Of a stretch of DNA of 64,000 nt, positions 16,238 through 24,491 are shown one piece after another. Position numbers and translations under genes: made by a program. Position 1 is the stretch's first letter, and every line of letters begins with the position of its first letter. The notes beneath the pieces were generated by a model. That model was not told the DNA's origin, ran no database searches, and saw only the letters and a program-made list of their open reading frames with translations. The stretch is from Nonomuraea soli (GTDB taxonomy: Bacteria; Actinomycetota; Actinomycetes; Streptosporangiales; Streptosporangiaceae), in contig NZ_JACDUR010000003.1 in assembly GCF_013761175.1 (NCBI RefSeq), forward strand, positions 535,692 to 599,691. The letters are read 5' to 3'.

Positions 16238-17479
16238 ATGACTGCGGTCGCCGACATCCCGGGAACCAGGCAGCGCGCCTGGTTCCTCCCCCTCTTCCTG
16301 CTCTCCTATCTCGGCGTGGCCTTCGCCACCCTGTCGGCGGGCGGGGTCTCCATCCCGCTGCGGCTGGCCGTCCTCGATCCCGCGAACAAGACCCAATGGT
16401 TGTCGATGACCGCCGCGCTCGGCGGCATCGCCGTCATGGCGGTCACGCCGCCCCTCGGCCGGCTCAGCGACGGCTCGGCCGGACGTTTCGGCATCCGCAG
16501 GCCGTACATCGTCGCCGGAGCGGTCATCGGGTCGGCGGGCATGCTCTTCCTCTCGCTCGCCCCCAGCGCGCCGGCCATCGTGGCCGGCTGGATCCTGACC
16601 CAGGTCGGCTTCGCCTCGGCGAGCGTCGCCCTGAACGCCCTGATCGCCGACCAGGTCCCCAGCCGGATCCGGGCACGCGTGGCCGCCGCGTTCGGGCTGG
16701 CCACGACGCTCGGGCCGCTGTTCGGCAGCGTCATGGTCTCCGCCCTGCCCGGCCAGGAGCCGCTGTGGTTCCTGATCCCCGTCGTGGCGGTTCTCGTGTC
16801 CAACGCCGGGCTCGTCCTGGTGTTGCGCGACATCGTGCGGACCGAGCGTGTACGGCTGGACGTGCGGACCCTGCTCGCCAGCTACTGGGTCGACCCGCGG
16901 CGGCACCCGAACTTCGCCTGGGCCTGGTTGTGCCGCTTCCTGGTCACCATGTCCATGGTCACCGTCGCGACCTACCTGCTGTACTACCTGATCGACGTCC
17001 TGGGCATGTCGCAGCAGGAGGCCGCGGAGAAGTTCGGCCTCGCCCTGGGCGCCTTCCTGGCCGCCAGCGCCGCGACCACCCTCGTCGCGGCGTGGATCTC
17101 CGACCGGACCGGCCGCCGCAAGACCATCGTCTGGACCTCCGCCGCCTTCACCGGCGCCGGGCTGGCGATCCTCCTCGTCGCCCCCACCTTCGGCATGGTG
17201 CTCGTCGCCATCGTCATCGCGGGCATGGGGCAGGGCGCCTACATCTCCGTGGACGTCGCCCTCATGACCGAGGTGCTGCCCGCCGACGCCTCGGCGGGCA
17301 AGGACCTGGGGGTGGTGGCGCTGGCCTACCAGCTCCCCCAGGTTCTCGCGCCGCTGATGGCCGCGCCGCTGATGGCCATCGGCGGCGACGGGCCGAACTA
17401 CTTCGCGGTCTACGTCGTGGCCGCGGCGCTGTCGGTGCTCGGGGCGCTGGCCGTGCTTCCCGTGAAGGGAGTGCGGTAA
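16238..17479 (+). CDS. MFS transporter (SLC45/GPH-like)
   Basis: A 413-residue membrane protein with about 12 transmembrane segments. After the second segment it has GRLSDGSAGRFGIRRPYIV, the same type of loop signature as the transporter at 5050-6426, and LSDRTGRRKTIVW-like repeats (ISDRTGRRKT) at the mid-protein loop. Third gene of the LacI-controlled esterase operon, 18 nt after the second esterase, with GGAGGAA upstream. Probably imports the ester or glycoside processed by the two hydrolases (inference). Confidence 0.82.
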   Translation: MTAVADIPGTRQRAWFLPLFLLSYLGVAFATLSAGGVSIPLRLAVLDPANKTQWLSMTAALGGIAVMAVTPPLGRLSDGSAGRFGIRRPYIVAGAVIGSAGMLFLSLAPSAPAIVAGWILTQVGFASASVALNALIADQVPSRIRARVAAAFGLATTLGPLFGSVMVSALPGQEPLWFLIPVVAVLVSNAGLVLVLRDIVRTERVRLDVRTLLASYWVDPRRHPNFAWAWLCRFLVTMSMVTVATYLLYYLIDVLGMSQQEAAEKFGLALGAFLAASAATTLVAAWISDRTGRRKTIVWTSAAFTGAGLAILLVAPTFGMVLVAIVIAGMGQGAYISVDVALMTEVLPADASAGKDLGVVALAYQLPQVLAPLMAAPLMAIGGDGPNYFAVYVVAAALSVLGALAVLPVKGVR

Positions 17480-17489
17480 CGGTTAAGGG

Positions 17490-18035
17490 TCACTTCCAGG
17501 CCTGCGGGCGCAGGGGCTCGTCCAGCTCGATGCGCCCGGCCAGGTTGTCGACCAGGCCGACCAGCGTCGCGAACGCGCACTCGGTGACCAGTTGCAGCAG
17601 ATCGTCCTGCCCCAGCCCGGCGGCCGCGGCCCGCCGTACCACCGCCTCGTCGACGGCGCCGCGGTCGAGCACCAGGGCCCTGGCGAAGGCGTAGACGGCG
17701 GCGTGGACCTCGTCACGCGGTTCGGCGCCGCGCCGCATCGCCTCGATGTCGTCCCGGTCGACACCCAGCCGGCCGAGCACGGTCGAGTGGAAGGCGACGC
17801 CGTACGCGTTGTCGACGGCGACGCCGACCGCCACACCGGCGACCTCCCGCCGCACGGGATCGAACGAACCGCCGCCCACGGCGCGACGCAGCCCGTCGAA
17901 GCCCGCCAGGAGGGTGGGACTGGCCGCGATCGTGGCGGCGAGGTTCGGGACGAAACCGAGGTCGGCCTCGATGCCGTCGAGGATCGCACGGGAGCCGGCC
18001 GGGGCGGACTCGGAGGTGAGAATCGGAAGGTTCAT
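17490..18035 (-). CDS. Carboxymuconolactone-decarboxylase-like protein lacking the cysteines
   Basis: A 181-residue helical protein resembling AhpD/CMD-like peroxidase-related proteins (LGFVPNLAATIAASPTLLAGFDGLR is a strong family segment). At the place of the redox Cys-x2-Cys motif it reads VAVDNAYGVAFHST, keeping only the final His, so the thiol relay is absent. It may have lost peroxidase activity or use another chemistry. It is divergent from the XRE-type regulator at 18122 (86 bp apart), which may control it. Confidence 0.75.
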   Translation of the reverse strand: MNLPILTSESAPAGSRAILDGIEADLGFVPNLAATIAASPTLLAGFDGLRRAVGGGSFDPVRREVAGVAVGVAVDNAYGVAFHSTVLGRLGVDRDDIEAMRRGAEPRDEVHAAVYAFARALVLDRGAVDEAVVRRAAAAGLGQDDLLQLVTECAFATLVGLVDNLAGRIELDEPLRPQAWK

Positions 18036-18121
18036 GGATGGACCTTCGCCCCGGCGGGTGCTCGGTGGCGATTCCCTCGCGGGGAAGGGACGCGGGCGCG
18101 GGCCGGTCGTAGGGTCGGTCC

Positions 18122-18937
18122 ATGGAGTCGTCCTTCGGCGCCCTGGTGCGCTACTGGCGCAGGGTGCGCGCGATGAGCCAGCTCGACCTCGCCTCGGCCG
18201 CGATGACGACCCCGCGGCACATGAGCTTCCTGGAGACGGGCCGCTCCAACCCGAGCCGGGAGATGGTGCTCAGGCTGGCGGGCGCGCTGGACGTCCCGCT
18301 GCGCGACCGCAACGGGATGCTCCTGGCGGCCGGATTCGCGCCGCTTTTCGCGCACAGCGGGCTCGACGACCCGGCGTTGCGGCGGGTGGTGTCCGCCATC
18401 GGCCGGATGCTCGACCGCCACGATCCGCTGCCCGCTGTCGTGCTGGATCGCGGCTGGAACGTGGTGCGCGCCAACCAGGGCGCGGCGCGCCTGTTCGGCA
18501 CGCTGCTCGCGCCCGCGCCCATTCCGGCGGACGCCAACGTGCTGCGGCTGATCATCGAGCAGGGGCCGGTACGCGACGCCGTCGCCAACTGGGAGGAGGT
18601 CGTGCCCGCCCTCCTCGAACGGGCACGGCGCGAGGCGGTGGGCGGCGTGCTCGACCTGGCCACCGCCGAGCTGGTGATGGAGCTCAGGTCACGTCCTGAC
18701 GTCGCAGCGCTCATCGCGGCGCCGCGCACCGCACCCGCGCCGATCCCGATCGTCGACGTGCACTTCCGGCTCGGCGGCAGGATCGTGCGGTTCTTCTCGG
18801 TCGTCTCCACGATCGGGACCCCGGTCGACGTCACGGCGCAGGAGCTCCGCATCGAGGCGTTCTTCCCTTCCGACGACGAGAGCGCCGGTCGCTGGATCGG
18901 CCAGGTCGAGGAAGGCCCCCTACACGCCGGCCTGTAG
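18122..18937 (+). CDS. XRE-family regulator with MmyB-like ligand domain
   Basis: A 271-residue regulator. Residues about 6-65 are a classic helix-turn-helix (LVRYWRRVRAMSQLDLASAA, RHMSFLETGRSNPSREMVLR). The C-terminal part (from about residue 95: LPAVVLDRGWNVVRANQGAARLFG) is the PAS-like MmyB domain, thought to bind fatty acids in this family. It overlaps the convergent DoxX-like gene by 18 nt. Its divergent neighbour is the cysteine-less CMD-like protein, a common pairing for this regulator family, so local control is likely (inference). Confidence 0.87.
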   Translation: MESSFGALVRYWRRVRAMSQLDLASAAMTTPRHMSFLETGRSNPSREMVLRLAGALDVPLRDRNGMLLAAGFAPLFAHSGLDDPALRRVVSAIGRMLDRHDPLPAVVLDRGWNVVRANQGAARLFGTLLAPAPIPADANVLRLIIEQGPVRDAVANWEEVVPALLERARREAVGGVLDLATAELVMELRSRPDVAALIAAPRTAPAPIPIVDVHFRLGGRIVRFFSVVSTIGTPVDVTAQELRIEAFFPSDDESAGRWIGQVEEGPLHAGL

Positions 18938-19282
18938 CCGTACGAGCAGGACGACCACGGCGAGCAGCGCGAAGGCGACCGCGCCGGGAAAGCCCGTGGC
19001 GGGCAGGAAGGCGCGAGCACGCACGTGCACCGCGACGGCGACCAGGAAGTACAGCACGACACCGATGGCGGCGGCCAGCCCCACCCACGGGACGACGAAG
19101 CCGATCACCACTCCGGCCGCTCCCGCTGCCAGGAGCACGCCGAACGGGCGAATCAGCGACCGGGGCAGGCCCAGCCGGTCAGCGGTGATGATCGCCGTCC
19201 TGTGGTGGACCAGGTTGAGCACCGCCGCGAGCCCGAGCGCCAGCGCGAGCACCGTTCCCACGACCACGTACGCACCAGACAC
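18920..19282 (-). CDS. DoxX-like small integral membrane protein
   Basis: A 120-residue protein with about four transmembrane helices and few charged residues. The pattern (N-terminal helix, then LGLPRSLIRPFGVLLAAGAAG and a VAVHVRARAF stretch before the last helix) fits the DoxX family as found in actinobacteria. Function unknown; DoxX relatives are linked to redox or thiosulfate metabolism but this short form has no assigned role. It overlaps the end of the regulator gene by 18 nt in convergent orientation. Confidence 0.7.
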   Translation of the reverse strand: MSGAYVVVGTVLALALGLAAVLNLVHHRTAIITADRLGLPRSLIRPFGVLLAAGAAGVVIGFVVPWVGLAAAIGVVLYFLVAVAVHVRARAFLPATGFPGAVAFALLAVVVLLVRLQAGV

Positions 19283-19317
19283 GGCACCCCACTACCCCCG
19301 CACGGTCCGGGAAACGG

Positions 19318-19671
19318 CTACCCGTTTCCTCGTGCGAGCGCGGCCACGTAGTCGTGGGCGTCCCGGGCCGCGCTGCGCCACAACGTGAGGGTCGCCGTGT
19401 CGCTCTCCTGGGCCGGGAGCGCGACCCACTCGCGCATGGTGCGCTTCCCCACGGTCACCCGCTCGGCGGTTCCCGCATCGAGGTGCCGCCCGACCTCCTC
19501 CTTGGGCAGCTTCACGATGAGCTCGCCTCCATGGCCGAGGAAGGCGAAGATCTTGTCACCGGTGCGCAGGCCCGGGTTGCGGAACATCGTTCCCAGAACG
19601 ACGTCGGGTTCGGTGCTGAAGTCCGCGGCGATCTCCTCGAGGAGACCCAAGGCGTCATGCTCGACGGGCAT
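19318..19671 (-). CDS. YjbR/TfoX-N-like small protein
   Basis: A 117-residue soluble protein. The segments VVLGTMFRNPGLRTGDKIFAF, LIVKLPKEEVGRHL and REWVALP match the MmcQ/YjbR/TfoX N-terminal-domain fold (a small alpha/beta domain thought to bind DNA or proteins). The ATG lies 2 nt after the stop of the HxlR-type gene upstream, so the pair is co-transcribed. Its partner carries an HxlR winged helix; the pair recurs in actinobacteria but the function is not known. Confidence 0.65.
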   Translation of the reverse strand: MPVEHDALGLLEEIAADFSTEPDVVLGTMFRNPGLRTGDKIFAFLGHGGELIVKLPKEEVGRHLDAGTAERVTVGKRTMREWVALPAQESDTATLTLWRSAARDAHDYVAALARGNG

Positions 19672-19672
19672 C

Positions 19673-20314
19673 TCATCGTCCTTTGTTCGGCAGGAGGCGT
19701 CGGAACGCCTCGGCGGAGCCGTCGACGACCAGGCCCTGGGCTTCGGCCGCCGGCACGTTCATCAGTCCTGTGAAGAGCGCGACGAGCACCTGCGGCGGTG
19801 CGGTGATCGTCGCGTCCACGTGCCGCCCGCTCGAAGGCGGGCGTACGTCGATCCGGCCCTGCTCGGCGGTGACGTCGCAGCCGTCGTACAGGTCGCCGAC
19901 GCGGACCGTGACCGCCGGCTCGCCGGGCGAGCCGTCACGGCAGAGGTGGCGCAGAGGCAACGCGAACCAGTGCACCCTGAACTCGTCGGCGTCCGGCGGG
20001 TCCAGCATCAGGGGGGCGCCCCATCGGGTGAGCTCGCGCACGACCCCGCTGAGCTCGCGGCCACGGTCGGTGAGGCCGATCAGCGTCGCGGCCACGGGCG
20101 GCGGCTCGTCGCTCCGGACCACCAGCGCCGCCGCCTCCATCTCCCGCAGTCGCTCGGCGAGCAGGTTGCTGGCGATGCCGGGCAGGCCACGTCGCAGGTC
20201 GGAGAAGCGGCAGGGGCCTTGCGTGAGGAGTTCGCGCACGATCAGCAGAGTCCAGCGGTCGCCCACCACGTCCAGGGCGCGCGCCATCGAGCAGAACTGA
20301 TGGTACGAACGCAT
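19673..20314 (-). CDS. HxlR-family winged-helix regulator with C-terminal SCP2-like domain
   Basis: A 213-residue regulator. The N-terminal part is a canonical HxlR domain (ARALDVVGDRWTLLIVRELL, FSDLRRGLPGIASNLLAERL). The C-terminal half (about residues 115-210) resembles a sterol-carrier-like beta sheet (DVTAEQGRIDVRPPSSGRH) found in a subset of HxlR proteins. Cys8 is kept, as in redox-sensing members, but a role is not proved. It sits 45 bp downstream of the orphan histidine kinase gene and just upstream of a YjbR-like gene. Confidence 0.8.
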   Translation of the reverse strand: MRSYHQFCSMARALDVVGDRWTLLIVRELLTQGPCRFSDLRRGLPGIASNLLAERLREMEAAALVVRSDEPPPVAATLIGLTDRGRELSGVVRELTRWGAPLMLDPPDADEFRVHWFALPLRHLCRDGSPGEPAVTVRVGDLYDGCDVTAEQGRIDVRPPSSGRHVDATITAPPQVLVALFTGLMNVPAAEAQGLVVDGSAEAFRRLLPNKGR

Positions 20315-20358
20315 GCCTCCAGGTTAGAGTTGATGGTTGAGAAAATAAACCGTTCGGT

Positions 20359-22356
20359 TTAGTTTCTCAACCAATCATCGGTCCGCGCCGTCAGAGGAAG
20401 CGTGACCGTCACCGTGGTGCCCCCGTCCCGATCCCCCGTGACGAGGCAGATTCCACCCAGCTCCGCCGTACGCTCGCGCATCGACGCCCGCCCGCTCCCG
20501 GGCGGAGGCCCGTCGTCGTTGATGACCAGAAACAACGCCGAAGGTTCACGCCGCACCGAGACCCTGACCTCGGTGGCGTGATCACGAACGGCGCTCAGCG
20601 CCTCGGAGACGATCCGATAGACGGCCACCTCGACCACGGCGGGCAGATCGGACAGGTCACCGGCGAACGTCATCTCCGTGGCGGGCCCGCCGGGCCGCGC
20701 CAGCGCCCGCAGCGCGGCGGCCAGCCCGAGATCGTCGAGCGCGGGCGGCCGCAGGCCGTGGACCAGATCGCGCAGGTCGTGGGTGACCGTGTCCATGGAC
20801 GACCGCAGCTCGCTCAGCAGCCCGTCCGCGGCGGCCGGAGAGTCCTTCAGGGTGCAGCGGGCCTCGCTGACGATCGCGGCCATCCCCGCGAGCGCCCGCC
20901 CCAGGCCGTCGTGCAGGTCGCGGCGCAGGCGCCGCCGCTCCTCCTCGCGGGCCGCGACGAGCCGCTCGCGCGAGCGCTGCAGGTCGGCAGCCATCCGTAC
21001 GGCATGCGCGACATCGGCGACGTACGGCACCAGCACCGCGAGCACCCGCTCGTCGTGCGCGGCAGGAAACCTGCGCGGCGTGGGCGAACCCACCAGGAGC
21101 CGCCCCACCCATTCACCGTGCCAGATCAGCGGCACCTCGCGCGGGGAGTCACCCACCTTCTCGCCTGCCGTACCGGTCGAGACCAGCCGCACGCCGGACA
21201 CCTCCACCGCGACGCGCTGCACCGCCAGTCCCTTGCGCAACACCTTGGCCACCGCCGCCAGCGCCTGCTCGGGGTCGCCGCGGCGCACCTCCTGGATGAG
21301 TTGCTCGACCAGCGCGGCCGGGTCGCCGACCGGCCCGTAGAAGAGCCGGTCGACGGCCCGCTGCAGCGTACGGCGCAGCGGCTGGAAGAACGCACCGGTG
21401 AGCAGAGCCGACACCAGCCCGGCGATGTGGTCGTGGCCGGACACCAGCAGGCTGGAGACGCCCGCCACGCCGAGGTAGACCGCGGCGATCACGACCAGCA
21501 GCCCCGCCGCGACGAACGCCCGGCTCAGCACGGTGTCGATCCCGTACAGGCGGTGGCGCATCACCGAGAACACCATCGCGACCGGGATGAACGCCGCCCA
21601 GACGATCTGCACCCAGTCCAGCGCGGGCACGACCAGGCCGACGAGCATGAAGGCGACGTAGCCGCCCAGGGCGAACAGCGGCCAGCCGATCTGCCTCCTG
21701 CCCACCGGATCGGCCCGCCTGAAGCGCACCACCAGCGACAGGGCGGCCAGCGGCACCGCCACCAGGATCCCCGCCCACGCCACGGTCCAGATCGTCGCGT
21801 CGTACGGCCCCAGCGCCGTGATCTCCAGCGGGTTGGGGATGCGGGCGGGCAGCGGGTAACCCTTGGCCGGCGGGCCCGGCCTCAACACCTGACGGACCAG
21901 CTCAAGGCCGATCGAGACCACACCCAGCCACGCCACCCAGCGCCAGCGCCGCGACGGCAGCCTGCCGTCCGGGGAGTAGAGCGGCAGCAGCACCTCCAGC
22001 AGAAGGCTGGAAGCCGCCCACCCGAAGTGCGCCGGGAACCTCACCCACCCCGCCAGGATGAGGTCACCCGCGGCGGCGGTGGTCAACATCAGGGCGCGGA
22101 AGAACTCGTAGACGGCGCCGCCCAGCCCGCCCAGGCACATCATCCACGCCAGCGCCAGCCTGGGCCGGGAGGCGAGCAGGAACGCGCCGAGCGCGGGGAA
22201 GGCGAGACCCGCGACGCTCAGCGGCGTGAACAACCCGGGCAGACGCCACTCGGCGGGCAGGGCGGCGTTCATGACCAGGGCCGCGGCGGCCAGGACCGGC
22301 GAGAGGACGGCCAGGACGACGGCCACCGAGAACGTCCGGGTTGCTGGCCGCGCCAT
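20359..22356 (-). CDS. Membrane sensor histidine kinase, HisKA_3 type, degenerate ATPase
   Basis: A 665-residue protein. The first 330 residues contain about 9 transmembrane helices; a GAF-like region follows (about 390-500), then the HisKA_3 dimerisation helix with EERRRLRRDLHDGLGRALAG carrying the phospho-acceptor His. The HATPase domain is odd: the N-box reads IVSEALSAVRDHATEV without the usual Asn, and the glycine box reads NDDGPPPGSGRASMRER without GxGL. ATP binding may be weakened. ATG at 22356 has AGGAG upstream; a longer frame to 22494 has no ribosome site. No response regulator gene is adjacent, so its partner is elsewhere or it acts as a sensor scaffold. Confidence 0.8.
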   Translation of the reverse strand: MARPATRTFSVAVVLAVLSPVLAAAALVMNAALPAEWRLPGLFTPLSVAGLAFPALGAFLLASRPRLALAWMMCLGGLGGAVYEFFRALMLTTAAAGDLILAGWVRFPAHFGWAASSLLLEVLLPLYSPDGRLPSRRWRWVAWLGVVSIGLELVRQVLRPGPPAKGYPLPARIPNPLEITALGPYDATIWTVAWAGILVAVPLAALSLVVRFRRADPVGRRQIGWPLFALGGYVAFMLVGLVVPALDWVQIVWAAFIPVAMVFSVMRHRLYGIDTVLSRAFVAAGLLVVIAAVYLGVAGVSSLLVSGHDHIAGLVSALLTGAFFQPLRRTLQRAVDRLFYGPVGDPAALVEQLIQEVRRGDPEQALAAVAKVLRKGLAVQRVAVEVSGVRLVSTGTAGEKVGDSPREVPLIWHGEWVGRLLVGSPTPRRFPAAHDERVLAVLVPYVADVAHAVRMAADLQRSRERLVAAREEERRRLRRDLHDGLGRALAGMAAIVSEARCTLKDSPAAADGLLSELRSSMDTVTHDLRDLVHGLRPPALDDLGLAAALRALARPGGPATEMTFAGDLSDLPAVVEVAVYRIVSEALSAVRDHATEVRVSVRREPSALFLVINDDGPPPGSGRASMRERTAELGGICLVTGDRDGGTTVTVTLPLTARTDDWLRN

Positions 22357-22593
22357 CCCGCTCCTGCTCCGCCTGGGGCCCTCGATGCTGCCCGACCCTA
22401 GCGCGCCGGCCGATCGGGCATCGGGGGCGACATCCGAATGTGATCGCGGCGGAACAGGGTCGCCAGCAGGTGATCTTCCTGCCGTCATCGGCATGTCACT
22501 GCGGCCAACCGCATCGCCTTCATGCCCTCATCGACGCATCGCCGGGCTGGACGGTTCATCCCGGCGATCCCCCGCTGCGCTTGTCGACCAGGT

Positions 22594-22923
22594 CTAGAGT
22601 TCGCGCAACGGCCACACCTCGACCACGCCCTGCGCCACGGCGCACGGGGTCTTCGACACCAGTTCGACGGCCTCCTCCAGCGTTGCCGCTTCGATGATCC
22701 CGAACCCGGCCACCGGGAGGGCCGAGGACATGTAGGAGCCGCTCTCCACGGTCACGCCGGCGCCGTCGTGGTTGCGCACCTGGACCGGCCGGCCGGCCAC
22801 GCCCGTGATGGCCCCGTCGGCCAGCAGGCGGGCGTCATGCGCGTGCGCTTGGTCCCGCACCGCCGCGTCGGTGCTGTCGTAGCCGTCTTGATCTCCGTAT
22901 CCGATGGTCACGAATCTCGCCAC
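22594..22923 (-). CDS. YCII-related domain protein
   Basis: A 109-residue soluble protein of the YCII/DGPF type (alpha-beta sandwich). It has the typical elements HDARLLADGAITGVAGRPVQVR and FGIIEAATLEEAVELV before PCAVAQGVVEVWPL. Family members are often next to sigma factor genes or oxidoreductases and their activity is mostly unknown. The ATG start has AAGGACC upstream. It stands alone here, about 240 bp from the histidine kinase start. Confidence 0.75.
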   Translation of the reverse strand: MARFVTIGYGDQDGYDSTDAAVRDQAHAHDARLLADGAITGVAGRPVQVRNHDGAGVTVESGSYMSSALPVAGFGIIEAATLEEAVELVSKTPCAVAQGVVEVWPLREL

Positions 22924-23031
22924 AGCAGGGTCCTTCCTCTCGTCCGGGTGAAGTGCTCACGGATACCGACTCTCACCGGCGGCAGAACTCATCGATCCCT
23001 GACGCGCGGCCGCGATCGCCTGCCGAAGGGT

Positions 23032-23469
23032 TCAGCCGTCGCGCAGCGCGGCCAGCGCCTTCTCGATCCGCCTCGCGCGTGTCTCGGGCTTCTTCGCACC
23101 CTCGATGGCGAGCACGTGCTCGCGCTTGCGGCTGTGGGACAGCCGGTCGTAGGCCGCTCGTGCGGCCGGGTCGGCGTCCAGGGCCTGGGCGAAGTCGTCG
23201 GGCTCGACCACGACGGGAGGCTCGGAGTCGAGTTCGACCTCCACCTCGACCTCGTCACCGGTCACGACACCGGCGGCCTGCCGGTTGGCATTGCTCAGCC
23301 CGAGCAGGTAGCGACCGCGCATGACGGCGACCCGGCTCTTCCACGAGTGCCCGTTGACCGTGATGGTCACTCTCGGCCGCTTGCCCGCGCCGAGCGCGTC
23401 GACGACCTCCTCGGGGACCTCCAGCCCTCTCATGGGCTCCACGGGCTCGACGGCGGCTCGAAACTTCAT
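23032..23469 (-). CDS. YdeI/OmpD-associated family protein (DUF1905 plus YdeI domain)
   Basis: A 145-residue soluble protein with two known small domains: the N-terminal DUF1905 barrel (MKFRAAVEPVEPMRGLEVPE, RPRVTITVNGHSWKSRVAVM, GRYLLGLSNANRQAAG) and a C-terminal YdeI-type helical segment (FAQALDADPAARAAYDRLSHS, RRIEKALAALRDG). The family is linked to bacteriocin or peptide protection in some bacteria, with unclear mechanism. ATG at 23469 overlaps the stop of the CNNM-like gene upstream (ATGA), so it ends a three-gene operon starting at 25831. Confidence 0.8.
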   Translation of the reverse strand: MKFRAAVEPVEPMRGLEVPEEVVDALGAGKRPRVTITVNGHSWKSRVAVMRGRYLLGLSNANRQAAGVVTGDEVEVEVELDSEPPVVVEPDDFAQALDADPAARAAYDRLSHSRKREHVLAIEGAKKPETRARRIEKALAALRDG

Positions 23470-24491
23470 GACGTGCCCCCGGCCGGCACCAGGAGCTTGG
23501 CGAGCAGGTCGTCCAGCGACACCAGCCCCAGCAGTTCCCCGCCCTGGTCGCGCACCATGGCCACCTGGCTGTGCGCCGACCGCATCGCCGCGACCGCGTC
23601 CGAGACGGTGGTGGCGATGGTCAGCTCGGGTACGGCATGCGCCAGCCGTCGTGCGGGCAAGTTCGCGCTGCGTGAACGCGCCAGGTAGGCGTCGCGCACG
23701 TGGACCACACCCAGCGGGCGCTCGTCCTCCCACACGATCAGGCGGGTACGGCCCGCCTCCGCCGAGACCTCGATGACCTCCTGAGGGGTGGCGGCGGCAG
23801 GGACGCCGACGATGTCCGGCGTGGCGGTGACGAAGTCGTCGATGGGCGAGGACGGGGCGTCCAGCGCACGCGTGAGCACGCCGTGCTCCTCGGGCTCGAT
23901 GAGGCCGAGACGCCTGGACTCCTCGACGAGGCGCTGCAGCTGGGCCGGGGTGCGCGGGTTGGCGCCCTCTTCCGGCGGGTGCACGCGGAACATCCGCAGG
24001 ATCAGGTCGCTGATGCCGTTGAGCAGCTTGAGCAGCGGCCGGACGACGACGGTGAAGCCGCGGAAGGGCAGGGCCAGCAGCGTCGCCGAACGTTCCGGGT
24101 GGGCGATGGCCCACGACTTGGGCGCCATCTCGCCGATCACCATGTGCAGGAAGGTGACGATGGCCAGGGCGATGACGAACGAGATCACACCGGCCGCGGT
24201 CGGGGGCACCCCGAGGCTGTCGAAGAGCGGGGCGAGGGTGTGGGCGATGACCGGTTCCGAGACCACGCCCAGGCCCAGCGAGCAGAGCGTGATGCCGAGC
24301 TGGGCGCCGGCCAGCATCAGGGAGAGCTCCTTGATGCCGTTGACCGCGGCCTTGGCCGCCCGGCTGCCGCGGGCCGCCTGCTTCTCCAGGCGGTGGCGCT
24401 TGGCCGCGACCAGGGCGAACTCGGCGGCGACGAAGAAGCCGTTGCCCACCAGGAGTGCCAGGGTGATGGCCAGGCCGGTACCCAGGTTCAC
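23466..24491 (-). CDS. CNNM/CorC-like membrane protein with CBS pair
   Basis: A 341-residue protein with an N-terminal DUF21 (CNNM) membrane domain of about four helices (LVGNGFFVAAEFALVAAKRH, LMLAGAQLGITLCSLGLG, MVIGEMAPKSWAIA) and C-terminal CBS domains (from about residue 215). Such proteins take part in Mg2+/Co2+ efflux or resistance. The CorC_HlyC domain is absent, unlike the partner gene upstream, which it overlaps by 4 nt. The two probably form a heteromeric transporter, a frequent arrangement in actinobacteria. Confidence 0.85.
   Translation of the reverse strand: MNLGTGLAITLALLVGNGFFVAAEFALVAAKRHRLEKQAARGSRAAKAAVNGIKELSLMLAGAQLGITLCSLGLGVVSEPVIAHTLAPLFDSLGVPPTAAGVISFVIALAIVTFLHMVIGEMAPKSWAIAHPERSATLLALPFRGFTVVVRPLLKLLNGISDLILRMFRVHPPEEGANPRTPAQLQRLVEESRRLGLIEPEEHGVLTRALDAPSSPIDDFVTATPDIVGVPAAATPQEVIEVSAEAGRTRLIVWEDERPLGVVHVRDAYLARSRSANLPARRLAHAVPELTIATTVSDAVAAMRSAHSQVAMVRDQGGELLGLVSLDDLLAKLLVPAGGTS

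Noticed and set aside
15140..16906. 588-codon minus-strand frame opposite the esterase and transporter genes
   Set aside because: Antisense shadow. The plus strand has two complete esterases and an MFS transporter with ribosome sites and intact motifs; the opposite translation is Arg/Gly/Asp-rich without structure.
20578..22401. 607-codon plus-strand frame opposite the histidine kinase
   Set aside because: Antisense shadow, rich in His, Gln and Arg. The minus strand has the transmembrane helices and the HisKA_3 motif.
22497..22593. Possible gene or riboswitch between the histidine kinase and the YCII-like gene
   Set aside because: No structured RNA or conserved frame could be recognised; only short chance frames.
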